A stretch of 27,210 bases of DNA from Schoenoplectus triqueter (GCA_964058805.1 CAXKVV010001355.1:1-27210); one strand, 5' to 3'. Positions 9,852 through 24,215 are shown, counted from the first letter of the stretch. The notes: generated from the letters alone by a model not told the origin. Program-made: numbers and translations.

Positions 9852-11486
9852 ACTCATATCTAAATATATATACATACTTTTGAACATCTAATACATATAT
9901 TTAAACATCTAATTTATTTATCTAAATAGCCAAATCATTTTTATATAAATACATGAATCATTTATCTATACACCTTATCTAAACACACATTTGATTACAA
10001 AAATAGGGCATATGTGTCGGGAGTACGTGGCGATTCACTTTTGGTTGAGAGCTAAAAATTGAGCGTGGGTGAACGTTGAGAGTTTCTATTTTTTCAAGGT
10101 AGTTGGTTCACAAATTCTTTTTACTGTAAATATAAAATTGGAAATATTTTTATAAAATATGGGAGTTGAGGTACTATAAGTCGCTTCTTATAATTTATTA
10201 TGTATAATAATATAAATTTCCATAAATTCTCCTTTGATTTTTTTGTCCGTTTGAAAATGGCCATGAAAGGTGTTTACTCGGTCCACATGCTAAAAGAATT
10301 TGCGTTAGCCTTGGAAAAGAAAAAAAATACTCTCTTTTGTTACAAATAAGCCATTTCAATCGAATGTTTTGAAATTTCCCAAATCTAACAAATTAGATTA
10401 GATTTGCACCATTAACATATGGTACAAATTTCCTTGATGCTTGTTGACCCGCAAGTTGATACATACATCAAGGAAAAAACATGGAAAAAGAAAAAAAAAA
10501 CGAGGGAAAATGAATATAGATGTAATTACGCGTGTACATAGTCGACATCAAAATACGGTCACCTTTTTCAACATATATATAGTTTTCGGATAACCATAGT
10601 TGGAAAAAAAAAACTTTTAACAAATTAAAATAGTAGAATTGATTATTTTCTCCAATGTCCAAAAAGTAAATAATTTAGTTTAGTTAATTCGAACAAGTTG
10701 AGTCTAAAGCCAATTTATTCAGTTAACATGTATGTGCTCTATATTGTAAGATATCAAGCAGAGACAAACTCCGCCAAGTTTTTGGACTAATCTTATTTAA
10801 TTTGATTTTCATTGGTTCAATCAAGTCGACTCGAACTTAAAATTGTTCGAGTTTTCTTTGTTTTTCTTTCCCCTCTCAATTTCTTTTTTATAACATTGCA
10901 AGCCAAAGTCTCATTAATCACTGTACAACGCTATATATCTTTTTTTTTTCCAAAGCTCTGATTCCGCTAAAAGAAAAATAAATTTGAATAAAAAAATTAT
11001 TTTTTACTGTATGAATTTTATTTTTTAGTAAATCAAACGAATGCTTAAACACCGGCTGACACTTACCTTGATGTGGCTTATGTTATGTTATTTAATTTCG
11101 GTTCAGTTGTTATCTTCACCTTCAAATTCTCTGGAGATGAATATACTTTCTTCCTCTCTTTTTTTTTAAAAAAATCAATGGTTGATTTATTATAGGTCCA
11201 CAAAAATTTCGGATTTAAAATTTTTACTTATTAATTATATATGAACAAATTTGATTTGTTCTTCTAATTTATCTCTCTAGTCTTTCGTACGACATTCTAG
11301 ATATTTTGAGGAAGCAAAGTCTATAAAATTGAATTCTGGCCCAAAATTCGAAAATGGATAGTGAAGTCCGTTTTGGGCCAAGGAACAATTACATAGTGTC
11401 CAATAAGGACCGATTGATATAGTGCACTAAACAGAAAAGACACTGTAATTTTAGCCAATGGCTTCAGAACAATCAATTTTGAAATC
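9852..11486. other. Intergenic, no gene seen
   Basis: AT-rich with A- and T-runs. No coding frame with motifs, no splice-consistent exon pair and no RNA gene was recognised. A TTCGAACAAGTTGAGTC / GACTCGAACTTAAAATTG pair near 10689-10850 hints at an old inverted-repeat transposon remnant but is too weak to list as an element. Confidence 0.5.
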
Positions 11487-11677
11487 GGAGGTGGGGAGGT
11501 TCAAAATTTTTTAGAACCGTTGAATTTGTATCGAGATTCGTAATGATTATTGAAAGTATGAATTTTAAATTTAAATTTTATTAAAAATATGAATCTCCAT
11601 GCAAAATCAATGGTTCTAAAGGATTTTAAACTAATTTTTTTTTATTCAAAGTGTTTTGAACCTCTCTCACTTCTCGC
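11487..11677. mobile_element. Probable small foldback MITE (about 190 bp)
   Basis: The left side GGAGGTGGGGAGGTTCAAAA pairs with the reverse complement of the right side GAAGTGAGAGAGGTTCAAAA. Further in, TTTAGAACCGTTGAATTTG pairs with TTTAGAACCATTGATTTTG, and GAGATTC pairs with GAATCTC. The arms are diverged and of unequal length (the right arm has an extra T-run). No target duplication was identified, so the borders are approximate. Confidence 0.5.
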
Positions 11678-15099
<3,422 letters not shown>

Positions 15100-17216
15100 A
15101 ATTCATCCATATCTCTTACATTAACTATTACAATTAATTCATTGCCGATTTAATATTTTTACATATTTTAAATAAAGTGAAATGACACGTCTTAAATTAC
15201 AAAAAGTAAGTGTAGCATTGCTTGATTAATCAGTTCATGTATAGTTCTTTCTTGACCACACCGTGTTTGTAAATTCTAATTGAATCTTTTTATCTTCTTT
15301 TTTTCCTCAAAATAATTTGGTGCAGTGATTCGCTATATCTAATAGTGTGGCAACTCAATTGGTTGATGCTGGTATTATTATTTTTTCCAAAGGAAAAAGA
15401 AAAAGAAAAAGAAGATGGATATATTTATCTGGGAAATGCATCCTTTATGTGCGTTACCGGTATGTATGTGAAGGGTCCGATTTTTTGCACGCATCTTCAT
15501 GAAATCAAACGGTACTCCGACGTGCAACGCGGTAATGCGCGTGAGATGATGCAAATTCATTAATTTTGCTACTGAAACCAATAACTCTGTAGTCTGTATA
15601 CAGTGCAATATAAAGCGTGGTTGCAGATCCAAGAAAAGATTAAAATAAAAGTGAAAGGAATGTCAACGGTCAAACGTTCAGGAAAGGATGTCAACAAAAT
15701 ATTCTTTACTTTATTAGTGAGAATTAAGGGTGCGCACATGCGTGAGTGTGTGCAATCTCTAACTAATTACGCTACATCCGAGATTAATTAATTCCAGGAT
15801 TTAGGTTCATTACCTGCGTTACACCAGACGTCATAATTATGAATATTTTTATATTCATTAATTTGATGGAATCACCTGAATTTTGTAGGTGGAGACTATA
15901 AATAAATTTTCTCCTGTTGATAATATATCAACTAATAGTCGATTCCCTCTAATTGAACTTAAATAAAATTAAATAATGCTTCATATATTTGTATTATAAA
16001 ATCTGCTCTCCGATTAAAAATCTTCGTGACATATTGACTCACGGAAGAACAAAAATAGTAGAAACAATTATACAACAATATTAATCGATATAGCGAGAAC
16101 TGAATTGAAAATTCCATCTTTTTTTGAATATATTGCAAGATTCTAATAATAAAAAATAAGAAATATTGCAAGGACAGAGTTAGGACTGAACTCTTCTCTC
16201 CTATCCGTCTATATTTTTGTCATATTTTCTTCTTTTTAAAAAAAAAATATTGAATACAGGGGTATATATATATGTACACACTTGTTTCATTTATTATCAT
16301 ATGATTCATATCGTCAACCGTTCTCTTTAATTTGTACAATTTATTTCATAACTTTCTGGTAGCTCTGGATCAGAGGAATTATAGTGACAGTAGTATTGAT
16401 CACAAATTCATAGCTGATCATATAAATTTCTGAGATGCACTTGAACGAGTGACCAAAGCCAAATATCATCTCATTTACCTAGGTAAAATCATAGATAACT
16501 TTGTTTTTACCTAAGCATGCAGGTTGTTGGAACACCAAGTCCTTTGTGTCTTACTTCTCTTATTACATCACTCATTGAAGGCTTATTGAAGCTTCATGTT
16601 GTAGTTTAATTGTACACAAAGAAAGTGTAGTTTGATAGTACGGTGGTGCACAGAGTACAGGAAAGATGACTACAATAAGCATGGCTGCACAATAAATTTT
16701 ATTTTAATTGTTCATTGTTTGGTTGATCAAATTGTATTATTCAGGACATCAACGCAATTAATTCCAAGTTCCCAACCTTCTTTTTGCGTACTTCCACGCA
16801 CAGTTGTAAAAAAAAACACCATTGATTAGTAGGCTAATAAGTAATAACTAGTTGGAGTTGAATGAGCAAATTGCCACATGGCTTTTTCAAGGATATTTTA
16901 TGAATCTAAATGACTAGATTAGGCGGCCGTTGGACCAATTAGACAATCACTATTGGTCGATTAAATTTTATCTTATTGATCCAAAATTTGATTTTGATGA
17001 TTCAAGGCTTTATGGGATATGGACTTTACAAGTTAATTAAAAAAAACTAATTGGATTCGTAATGGTTATTAAGCTCGACTGTACGTTATAGAAAGTTTCC
17101 TTTCCATTCTACCATGCATCAAATTTTCATTGAACATCCACAATTCTGTGATGCATATATTTTTAAAAACTCATGTGAGTATTATTCAAAATAAACCGAA
17201 AAGTATATTATTATTT
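15100..17216. other. Intergenic, no gene seen
   Basis: No gene was recognised. The part at 15440-15560 is more GC- and CpG-rich than its surroundings, but its frames lack motifs and splice partners. The remaining sequence is AT-rich with scattered poly(A/T). Confidence 0.5.
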
Positions 17217-17534
17217 CACTAGTTCAAAAGAGTGAATCAGGTCGCTTCCTTAGTGTCAGATTTTAAAAAAATGGACACTAAAAATATTACTATTGGATAT
17301 TTAATAAAAAAATGACATTAAATATAATAATTAGTGTCGGATATTAATAAAAATCTGACACTTATTAATAAAATAATTAGTGTCAGTTTTTACTTAAAAA
17401 TTTGACACTGATTATTTTATTTAGTGTTGGATTTTTTCGTTACGTCAATATTATATATAGTTAGTGTCGGATAAGAAAAATCTAACACTAAGAGTCTCAA
17501 AAGTCTGATACTAATTCACTCTTTTGGACTAGTG
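17217..17534. mobile_element. Non-autonomous CACTA (En/Spm-type) element, 318 bp
   Basis: It begins CACTAGTTCAAAAGAGTGAA. Its right end is the reverse complement of CACTAGTCCAAAAGAGTGAA, with one mismatch in the first 20 bases. It is flanked by TTT at 17214-17216 and 17535-17537, the 3-bp duplication typical of CACTA elements. Inside are about ten TTAGTGTCGGAT-like motifs in both orientations, resembling the subterminal transposase-binding repeats of CACTA elements. There is no coding capacity, so it depends on a transposase elsewhere. Confidence 0.9.
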
Positions 17535-17542
17535 TTTTTTAA

Positions 17543-17933
17543 GGGTAGGGTTCTCTTGACAACTTTTTAATTTGGCGATCTTGACAATCAATTTAATATA
17601 AATTCATAATAAATTTAAAAAATGAAAAATACTTTACAAACATATTCTTAAGGTTATGAATTATATTTCAAATTTGATGTAATTTGAGTGTTATATGATA
17701 TTCCATCAAATATCATTAAATTTAAACAGTTAAAATCATTAAATAATTTTGATGATATTTGATGGAATATCAAATGATAATCAAAATGTATCAAATTTGA
17801 AATACAATCAATCCATAATCTTAAGATAGTATATATTTGAAAAGTTTTTCCCCATTTTTAAGATTTTTTATGAATTTATATTAACTTGATTGTTAAGATT
17901 GTCAAACTAAAAGTTGTTAAGGGATCCCCACCC
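17543..17933. mobile_element. Foldback MITE, family 'TTGACAA', copy 2 (about 391 bp)
   Basis: The left end GGGTAGGGTTCTCTTGACAA pairs with the reverse complement of the right end GGGTGGGGATCCCTTAACAA. Pairing continues inward through CGATCTTGACAATCAA / CAATCTTAACAATCAA and AATATAAATTCATAA on both arms. The centre has GATATTCCATCAAATATCAT facing GATATTTGATGGAATATC. Flanks are TGTTTTTTAA (17533-17542) and TGTTTTTAA (17934-17942), a 9-10 bp duplication apart from T-run slippage, which suits Mutator-like elements. Confidence 0.85.
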
Positions 17934-17942
17934 TGTTTTTAA

Positions 17943-18840
17943 TTATTTAGATAAGATATGAATCGAATTTGGATCAATTTTTAAAATGTTTAGCCCGTTC
18001 CTTTAGAATTAGAAGTTTATAATATCGAAGTTTTAATAATTGTGCAATGAATAACAAACTATAATTGACTTAAATTTATACTCACCCTATATAACACATA
18101 TACAATTTTTGTTTTGTTTTTAATTTGAATAATATTTTTCAAATGCTTGTATCAGTGGGAATTTTCACATATATATAGAGGTGTATCTAGAAGAAATGTC
18201 AGCATGAATAATCTCAGAATTAGGATGTTCTCTTTAAAATGAAGGGGAAGACCTTTTACTGAGGGTTGGTAGTAGATACTGTATCTTGAGCAGAAAATAT
18301 AAATATAATGTATGGATGGTCAGAAAAAATAATAGTGCACATATAAATATTTACCACTTAATTATAACCTCATATGGCTAGCTACGTACCAAGGCAACAG
18401 CTAGCGCTATAAGCTGCATAATATGCATGCTTGCATGATGCATGGGCTTGCTTTCGAGGCAATCTAGTTCTAATAAAACCCCGTATAATTAATATCAATG
18501 AATAATTTTATTTTCTCAAGTCCTCGGGATCGTTTTTGGATTAGAAAAATAACCACCTCTCTTAATCAAATCGCATCAAATATTAATAGAGCTGACTATA
18601 GATGATCTTTCTAAGCTCCCCATGACTTGTTTTCTACGTTTGCTAGCTTTTTAGCCCTTACCCATCGCCGTGGCTAACGTCGTCAACTCTTTTTCTATAT
18701 TTTTAGAATCAATTACAAATTGGTCCTTTCAAATTTTTTATCTTTTCTCTGCAGAATAAAAAGTTCATGGTTTTTGTATTTTGATAGTGTATCCTAGGTA
18801 GATCTTCCCTTTGTCAAGAAAACTAATTGGAAGTTCCAAA
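17943..18840. other. Distal upstream region of the NAC gene, no gene seen
   Basis: No coding frame was recognised. A cluster of CATGCA/TGCATG motifs lies at 18423-18444, about 1.1 kb upstream of the NAC start. The remainder is AT-rich. Confidence 0.45.
18423..18444. promoter_or_regulatory. Cluster of RY-type CATGCA motifs
   Basis: Within 22 bp the sequence has ATGCATGC, TGCATGATG and GCATGG, giving three overlapping or adjacent RY cores (CATGCA/TGCATG). B3-domain regulators bind such cores in seed genes. It lies about 1.1 kb upstream of the NAC CDS. Function here is inference only. Confidence 0.3.
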
Positions 18841-18858
18841 ATGTATGTTCCTATCATG

Positions 18859-19028
18859 GAAATGAACCATTTTTTGGCAAACAGATGTTCCAGAAAAATA
18901 AGAACTATGTACTTAATGGTACAGTGAAACTTATGCTATCTGATGAGTTAATGAACCATTTTTTTGGCCAACAGGGGAATCTCATCGAAATGAACCATAT
19001 TTTGTCAAACAGCGGAATCTCATGGAAA
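18859..19028 (+). repeat. Short direct repeats around AATGAACCATTTTTTGGC
   Basis: AATGAACCAT followed by a T-rich phrase and CAAACAG or CCAACAG occurs at 18861, 18950 and 18989. The last two are 39 bp apart and share GGAATCTCAT-GAAA. The unit has drifted, and an open frame across it has no motif. Confidence 0.6.
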
Positions 19029-19144
19029 GTTACCTTTATCAATACCTGCTATTTCATTTTTATGTTATGAGGCACAAAATATGCAGCTTAAATATCACAA
19101 AAAATATTAGTTAAGAGCTGTATAAGCGTGCCCATGTTGATAAT

Positions 19145-19280
19145 CAGGGGCAGAGAGAAGGGGCTGCCCCCCCCCCCCCTTTCTATGATTCACGTAAATG
19201 TGTAGGGAGGTTATGAAAATTAATTATATTTGTAAATAAATTATCGACTTTTTTATATTCAAATTTCGGCTCTGCCCCTG
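19145..19280. mobile_element. hAT-type MITE, 136 bp, in the NAC promoter region
   Basis: The ends are perfect 11-bp inverted repeats: CAGGGGCAGAG at 19145-19155 and CTCTGCCCCTG at 19270-19280. Flanks TTGATAAT (19137-19144) and TTGATACC (19281-19288) share six of eight bases, consistent with an aged 8-bp hAT duplication. CAGGGGCGGA-like ends are typical of Tip100-type hAT elements. It contains a C-run of about 14 at 19166-19179 and no gene. Its right end is about 250 bp upstream of the NAC start codon. Confidence 0.85.
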
Positions 19281-19450
19281 TTGATACCTAATTAAGATTA
19301 AGAATAGGCCTAATTAGTGACTGGTAATCATTTTCCAAGTTAGAAAAAAAAATTTAGGTTAAAAGTTAAAACTGTTGAGTTGTTATCAAATAGGAAAGTC
19401 TCAGGGGGGAATATACAAAAGTACATTTAATATAAACATTAGAACAGTCT

Positions 19451-19457
19451 CTATAAG
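19451..19457 (+). promoter_or_regulatory. Likely TATA box of the NAC gene
   Basis: CTATAAG lies 77-83 bp upstream of the chosen start codon at 19534. Transcription would then begin at about 19480, leaving a short leader of about 50 nt. No better TATA match is seen between the MITE and the start codon. Confidence 0.45.
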
Positions 19458-19533
19458 AAAGAAGATTTCATGTCATTCTCAAAATTCTACGTAGAAAATA
19501 AGCTTTGGCAAGTTTATGCATGAAGAGTTGGCA

Positions 19534-21615
19534 ATGGCTTCATCTTCTTCTTCGAGCAACAACGGTGTCCCACCAGGGTTTCGGTTTCATCCAACAGATG
19601 AGGAGCTACTGTTGTATTACCTGAAGAAAAAGATATCCTTTGAGAAGTTTGATCTAGAGGTGATCAGGGAAATTGATCTGAATAAGATTGAACCTTGGGA
19701 GTTGCAAGGTAAGCATACGTAATTAGGTTTTTTGCAATATCCATTAGGGTAAATAGTAGAGTACGTAGTGCTTAATTTGTAATTAATCAAGTAAGAATTT
19801 AAATTCCTTTGGATTAACCACTTAGCTGGTCACGCCTTAATTTGTGAGAACTCACTGAATCTTCTTAACTAAAAGACCCATAAATTTACTCATAATTATT
19901 TCAAAATCTCGGAAATTTATTTTATGAAATTGTGCATTCATAATACCTAATTGAACTGTCAAATATAAAATTAGGCCCGAGTAGTTATAAGATCCATCAA
20001 AGATGTAAATTTCAAAATTTGGTCTGTTCATCTCGTGCTTTTAGCTTGTATAATTAATTGTGAATTGTGTTAAATACATGATCTTTGTATCAAATAAATC
20101 AATTTTAAAGGTCCTAGTAAACAGAGTCCAAAGTAACATGAATGAAATTTGACTAATAAAAGGGCATAAACTTTAATATCGCCTAATATGAAAAACAAAT
20201 ACATGCATCTAGATTAATATGCTACGACTTCATTGATTATAATATTATGGCATTCCAAAATATTGGAAGCACACAAAAATGTTAATGAGCTCATGGATGA
20301 TATATAGTTGATAATTGTATATGAATCATCTCCTGTGCTTCTCTATGCATGTGATACAACACAAATACACAAAACATATCTAACAACTTCCTGTTTCATG
20401 CAGAGAGGTGTAGAATTGGGTCTGCGCCACAGAATGAGTGGTACTTCTTCAGCCACAAGGACCGCAAATACCCGACTGGCTCAAGGACAAATCGGGCCAC
20501 AAATGCTGGCTTCTGGAAGGCCACTGGACGTGACAAGTGTATCAGAAATAGCTATCGCAAAATTGGCATGAGGAAAACCCTGGTCTTTTATCGGGGTCGT
20601 GCTCCTCATGGACAGAAGACTGATTGGATCATGCACGAGTACCGGCTTGAAGAGACAGATGACTCTGAAGGAGGCACTTGTGTGAGCAGCCTCTTCCCTT
20701 TAATTAATTAATTAATATACAAAATTTAAAACAAAATAGAAAGCCAGTTCTTCTTCTTAATGACTTACGAGTTAAAACTCAGTTGAATTGTGTATTTGTG
20801 AGCCATTGATCAAAGTTCGATCATTTCATGCATGTCCTATTGAAACATTTGTAATTGAATAAATAACTCATGTAACTAGGATTCTGTACATTACAGAAAT
20901 GAGTGTTGCATACTATCAATTATGTGACAATAATTGGTCTCTATATGATATCCTAACTACTAAGGCTGGCATATAATAAACATAAGGCAAATTAAGAGTG
21001 AACTTTAAGTATCATCCTAAATTCAGTTTTTTGTGGTTGTAAGATGCTTCCATGTTTGATTTAATGCAAATATATAGCCATACTAAGATTTCACTGCAAC
21101 TTCCACAGGAGGATGGCTGGGTCATTTGCCGTGTATTCAAGAAGAAGTGCTTCTTCAAAGTCGCTGGAGAGGGGGCCGCAGGTCAGGATGCAGAAGCACA
21201 GATGCTCACAAACGGTTCGATGAGTCCTGATCAAGCCAGATCCCTTCTGGCCTCTCATCACTACACATACCCGCATTATACCCACAACCCATACCACCAC
21301 CCGCATAATCCTCTCTACTACCCACAACTGGCTCCACCTGAAGCCTACTCTCAGGTCCAGGTACAAGTCCAGGACCTGTTGACAAATCACAGGCCAACAT
21401 CTGGATTTGGGTTTTCGGTTCTTCCCAACGAACCAAATGGCTTGGAGACTGGGATACAGGATGTCAGTGAGAGTAGGGAGGATCAGCAGGGTGGCAATGA
21501 TTGGGCAGTGATGGATGGCTATGGTGGTAGCAGTGCAGTGCAACAGATGAACCAGATGTCGGCACCGAGAGGAGGCGAGATGGACTTGTGGGGTGGTGCT
21601 TATCAGGGAAAGTGA
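19534..21615 (+). CDS. NAC-domain transcription factor, SOMBRERO/BEARSKIN clade (three exons, 319 aa)
   Basis: Exons are 19534-19708, 20404-20681 and 21109-21615 (TGA 21613-21615). All introns are GT-AG, and the first splits a Glu codon after one base. The NAC domain is complete: [20 protein letters not shown] (A), [18 protein letters not shown] (B), [20 protein letters not shown] (C), [20 protein letters not shown] then [16 protein letters not shown] (D), and [13 protein letters not shown] (E). Cores [14 protein letters not shown] and [21 protein letters not shown] are typical of BEARSKIN1/2 and SOMBRERO, nuclear regulators of root-cap maturation and cell detachment. The C-terminal half is rich in His, Tyr, Pro and Gln ([19 protein letters not shown]) with a VQVQVQ stretch. 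I chose ATG 19534 (context GGCAATGGCT) because relatives start with a short Ser-rich head; ATG 19516 in the same frame would add six residues. Promoter features are a TATA at 19451 and a hAT MITE further up. Confidence 0.93.
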
Positions 21616-22505
21616 AGCTTACAGCGTTTTAATTATATCCTTTGTTTTGGTGTCCGTTTGATGAAGATGAATTAATTCGATGTTTGTGGGATACATGCAT
21701 ATTATCTGGATATTTCGGAATAAGGTAAGGGCTAAATGTTTTCTTGTGCGGAGGAGGAGCAAATTGATGAAGCTCTTCTATATAAGGACTGTTTAATTAT
21801 TAATTATTTATGTAAGTAAAAGCATCAGAAACATTAATTGTTGTTTATTTTTGTCTTGTTTTTTTTTTTAACTTTGGCTAAAAGATTATGTTTGTGGTTT
21901 GTACACTTAGGAAGTGTATGAGAGATAATTCGTTGTAAAAAATGTCTCCTGATGCAAAAATTTGGAACATAAAAGATTGCAAAATATGTACTTATGACTG
22001 ATGGTGTTGCTTTTACATTCTATATATCGCCATATACAAACCTTTTCCTTTCTAGGAGAAAGAAACAAACATGTGAAGTTCCTCATTGATAGGCGCTTTA
22101 GATCGAAATCCCCAAATTCTATCTTAACTATTTTTTATTCATTGTACTCATCAACCTAGATAGACTAGATCAGTTAAGTGGTTTGAAAATTGCAGTAAAA
22201 TGGCAAACGATCAAGGCATTATCAAATTCAAATCGGAGAGAAAAAAATATCTTTTTTTTTCCGAACAGGTGGCAGCAGCCGACACTGGTATGAGCCTATT
22301 TCCAGTATCAGAGCCAGTTCAGCTGCCACTGCCGGGAAGAAAAATGTCACAACGATAATCATGAAACCCAGCGTCATTGTAGTGAAGTTATAATATAGGA
22401 TGTGAGGAGACGTGTAAGGTTCTAAGAGAGTACAATTATGGCAGAATTTTGAGGTTAATTTCGGTAAATTTTAGAAATTTTTTATATTATGGATATAATT
22501 GGGTA
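21616..22505 (+). other. 3' flank of the NAC gene, no further gene
   Basis: A TG- and T-rich 3'UTR-like region follows the stop. The nearest poly(A)-like signals are imperfect (AATAAG at about 21719, ACATAAAAG at about 21968), so the transcript end is not fixed. Around 22268-22328 a GTGGCAGC / GCTGCCAC inverted pair encloses a CACTGGTATGAGCC / CCAGTATCAG phrase, probably the edge of a dispersed repeat. Confidence 0.45.
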
Positions 22506-22692
22506 CAAATGGAAACAGAAAAGAGAACGAGTCTCAACACAATTTGATTTCATTTAATTTCTGATTCCTTATGATGGGAGGGGTTCATATAGCCAGTTAT
22601 CCCATCTAATCTCTTAATTTTGCTAATTGTCGTCCACTAACGTATTATTATATCTATATTATAATTATTTTAGAATATAACATTCCTCCATC
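22506..22692 (+). repeat. Dispersed repeat, copy A (also at 25720)
   Basis: The phrases GAGTCTCAACACAATTTGAT, GGGTTCATAT, TGCTAATTGTCGTCCACTAA, TATTATTATATCT and TTTTAGAATATAACA occur here in order. They recur in the same order at about 25720-25845 with moderate divergence. No terminal inverted repeats or coding sequence were seen, so the element type is unknown. Confidence 0.6.
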
Positions 22693-22730
22693 CCTCCAAC
22701 AAATATTTTATATATAAAGTAAATCTAACA

Positions 22731-23107
22731 TGTGCTTAAGCTCACGGAAGACCTCAATTTAACTAAAAAATACATCAAATTATTTCTAAATTTTAATTTA
22801 TCATATTCATTAAATTTTTCATATGAAAATATTATGGGAGAAAAAAATTTGGAGTGTTTCAAATTTTCTAAATTATTATTTTTAATTTTTTTAAATTAGC
22901 TCTAAAAATAATAATAATATATTCAATATTTGTATATTCTTTCAAAAATTAAAAACGATGATTTAGAAAACTCAAAACATCTCAAATTTTTTCATCCCAT
23001 AAGATTTTAATATGAAAAACTTAATGAGCATGATAAATCAAAATTTAGAGATAATTTGATGTATTTTTTGAATTAAACTCACATAAGTCTTCCGTGAGTT
23101 TAAGCGC

Positions 23108-23108
<1 letters not shown>
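22731..23108. mobile_element. Long foldback MITE, 378 bp
   Basis: The left arm starts TGTGCTTAAGCTCACGGAAG and the reverse complement of the right end is CGCGCTTAAACTCACGGAAG. The arms pair over about 170 bp, for example through AAAAAATACATCAAATTAT, TCTAAATTTTAATTTATCAT / TCTAAATTTTGATTTATCAT and GGGAGAAAAAAATTTGGAG / GGGATGAAAAAATTTGAGA. The right arm has a short extra segment near 23080. It is non-coding and abuts a (TA)n tract. Confidence 0.82.

Positions 23109-23138
<30 letters not shown>
23109..23138. repeat. (TA)15 dinucleotide repeat
   Basis: Thirty bases of uninterrupted TA lie exactly between two foldback elements. A second run, (TA)8 at 23545-23560, flanks the other side of the right-hand element, so that element probably inserted within a TA tract. 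Confidence 0.95.
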
Positions 23139-23141
<3 letters not shown>

Positions 23142-23544
23142 TAATGCTATGGTGCTTCGCGAAGCAAAAAAATTTTTGTGCTTCGCATCCGTATTTCGAA
23201 TTTAAAAGTTCAAACGGTCGATCCAAACCGTTGAACATCATCTTCATATTGAAATATCCTTGGAGATCAAATTTTATATTTTTTTTTGAATTTTTTTGAT
23301 ATTTTTTAGATGGGTACAAAGTTTGTTGATCTAAAGATTTCTGCACCATCCAAAACAAGCGACTTTATACCCATCTAAAAAATATCAAAAAAATTCAAAA
23401 AAAATATAAAATTTGATCTCCAAGGATATTTCAATATGAAGATGATGCTCAACGGTTTGGATCGGCCGTTTGAACTTTTAAATTCGAGATACGGACGCGA
23501 AGCACAAAAATTTTTGCTTCGCGAAGCACCATAGCATTACTCTC
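23139..23544. mobile_element. Near-perfect foldback MITE, 406 bp
   Basis: The left arm (23139-23322, starting GAGTAATGCTATGGTGC) and the right arm (23362-23544, ending GCACCATAGCATTACTCTC) are reverse complements over about 184 bp with only about ten differences. The loop is about 39 bp. Each arm also begins with the perfect 12-bp palindrome GCTTCGCGAAGC, followed by a second small hairpin (GAAGCAAAAA...TTTTTGTGCTTC). It is non-coding; a minus-strand open frame across it is only a translation of the hairpin. High arm identity suggests a recent element or arm homogenisation. Confidence 0.92.
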
Positions 23545-23560
23545 TATATATATATATATA

Positions 23561-24206
23561 TTAGCTTCTGTGTGCAATTTTCACCACATTAGTGAAATTG
23601 ATTAGTTTCTTCATAGATAGTTGCAAACAAATCAGTTTAATTGCTTTTGAATTTGAATTGAACCATTAAATTTTATACTATTTGTTTTAGTTTTTCGGTT
23701 TAAAAATTTTGGTTCGATTGAGCATTTTAGCTAATTCAGTTTTTATTCTTTGTTCAGTTTATGTTTTTCTAAATTAAATGAACTGAATAATCCAAATATA
23801 TTAATTTTTTATAAGTTTTATTTAGTTAATTATTTTATTTTTTCAACCGTTCATTTCTTCTATTAATTTTTATAACTATTCATATTTTCATTCCTCTTTA
23901 TCTAATATAATTTCAGCTTTATTGAATAAATAAAATAAAGTTTTGATTTATTCGATTTTAAATTTATCCGGTTCATATTTTTATAAATTTAATTTGGTTC
24001 ATAATTTAACAATCCTAATACAATTATAGATGCATAAATTATTTCAGTTTGAACCAAACCGATGGATTGCTGTATGTAGGCTGTATCGTACAATTTCCAA
24101 TACATGTATGATTTTTGACTTCATCAAAATAATAATCTTTCTTTAAAATAAATCTATGATAATTTTCCCCTTATTTTCAGTTTTTGAAAAATAAGTCTAG
24201 ACTCTT
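23561..24206. other. AT-rich intergenic DNA with GGTTCGGTTT-like debris
   Basis: No gene was seen. GAATTGAACCATTAAATTTT, GGTTCGATTGAGC, TCCGGTTCATATTT and GTTTGAACCAAACCGATGG are decayed forms of the GAACCGAACC-type phrases common in old plant repeats. The borders cannot be set. Confidence 0.4.
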
Positions 24207-24215
24207 TTCTTATTT

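Noticed and set aside
19516..19533. Upstream ATG of the NAC gene as the start
   Set aside because: Its context is weaker than that of ATG 19534, and the extra MHEELA is unlike the usual heads of SMB/BRN proteins; it stays possible.
21091..21543. Minus-strand frames opposite NAC exon 3
   Set aside because: They are shadows of the strong NAC coding sequence; no domain and no start context.
23038..23358. Minus-strand frame of 106 codons
   Set aside because: It runs across two foldback elements and the TA tract (giving YIYIYIYIY) and has no protein likeness.
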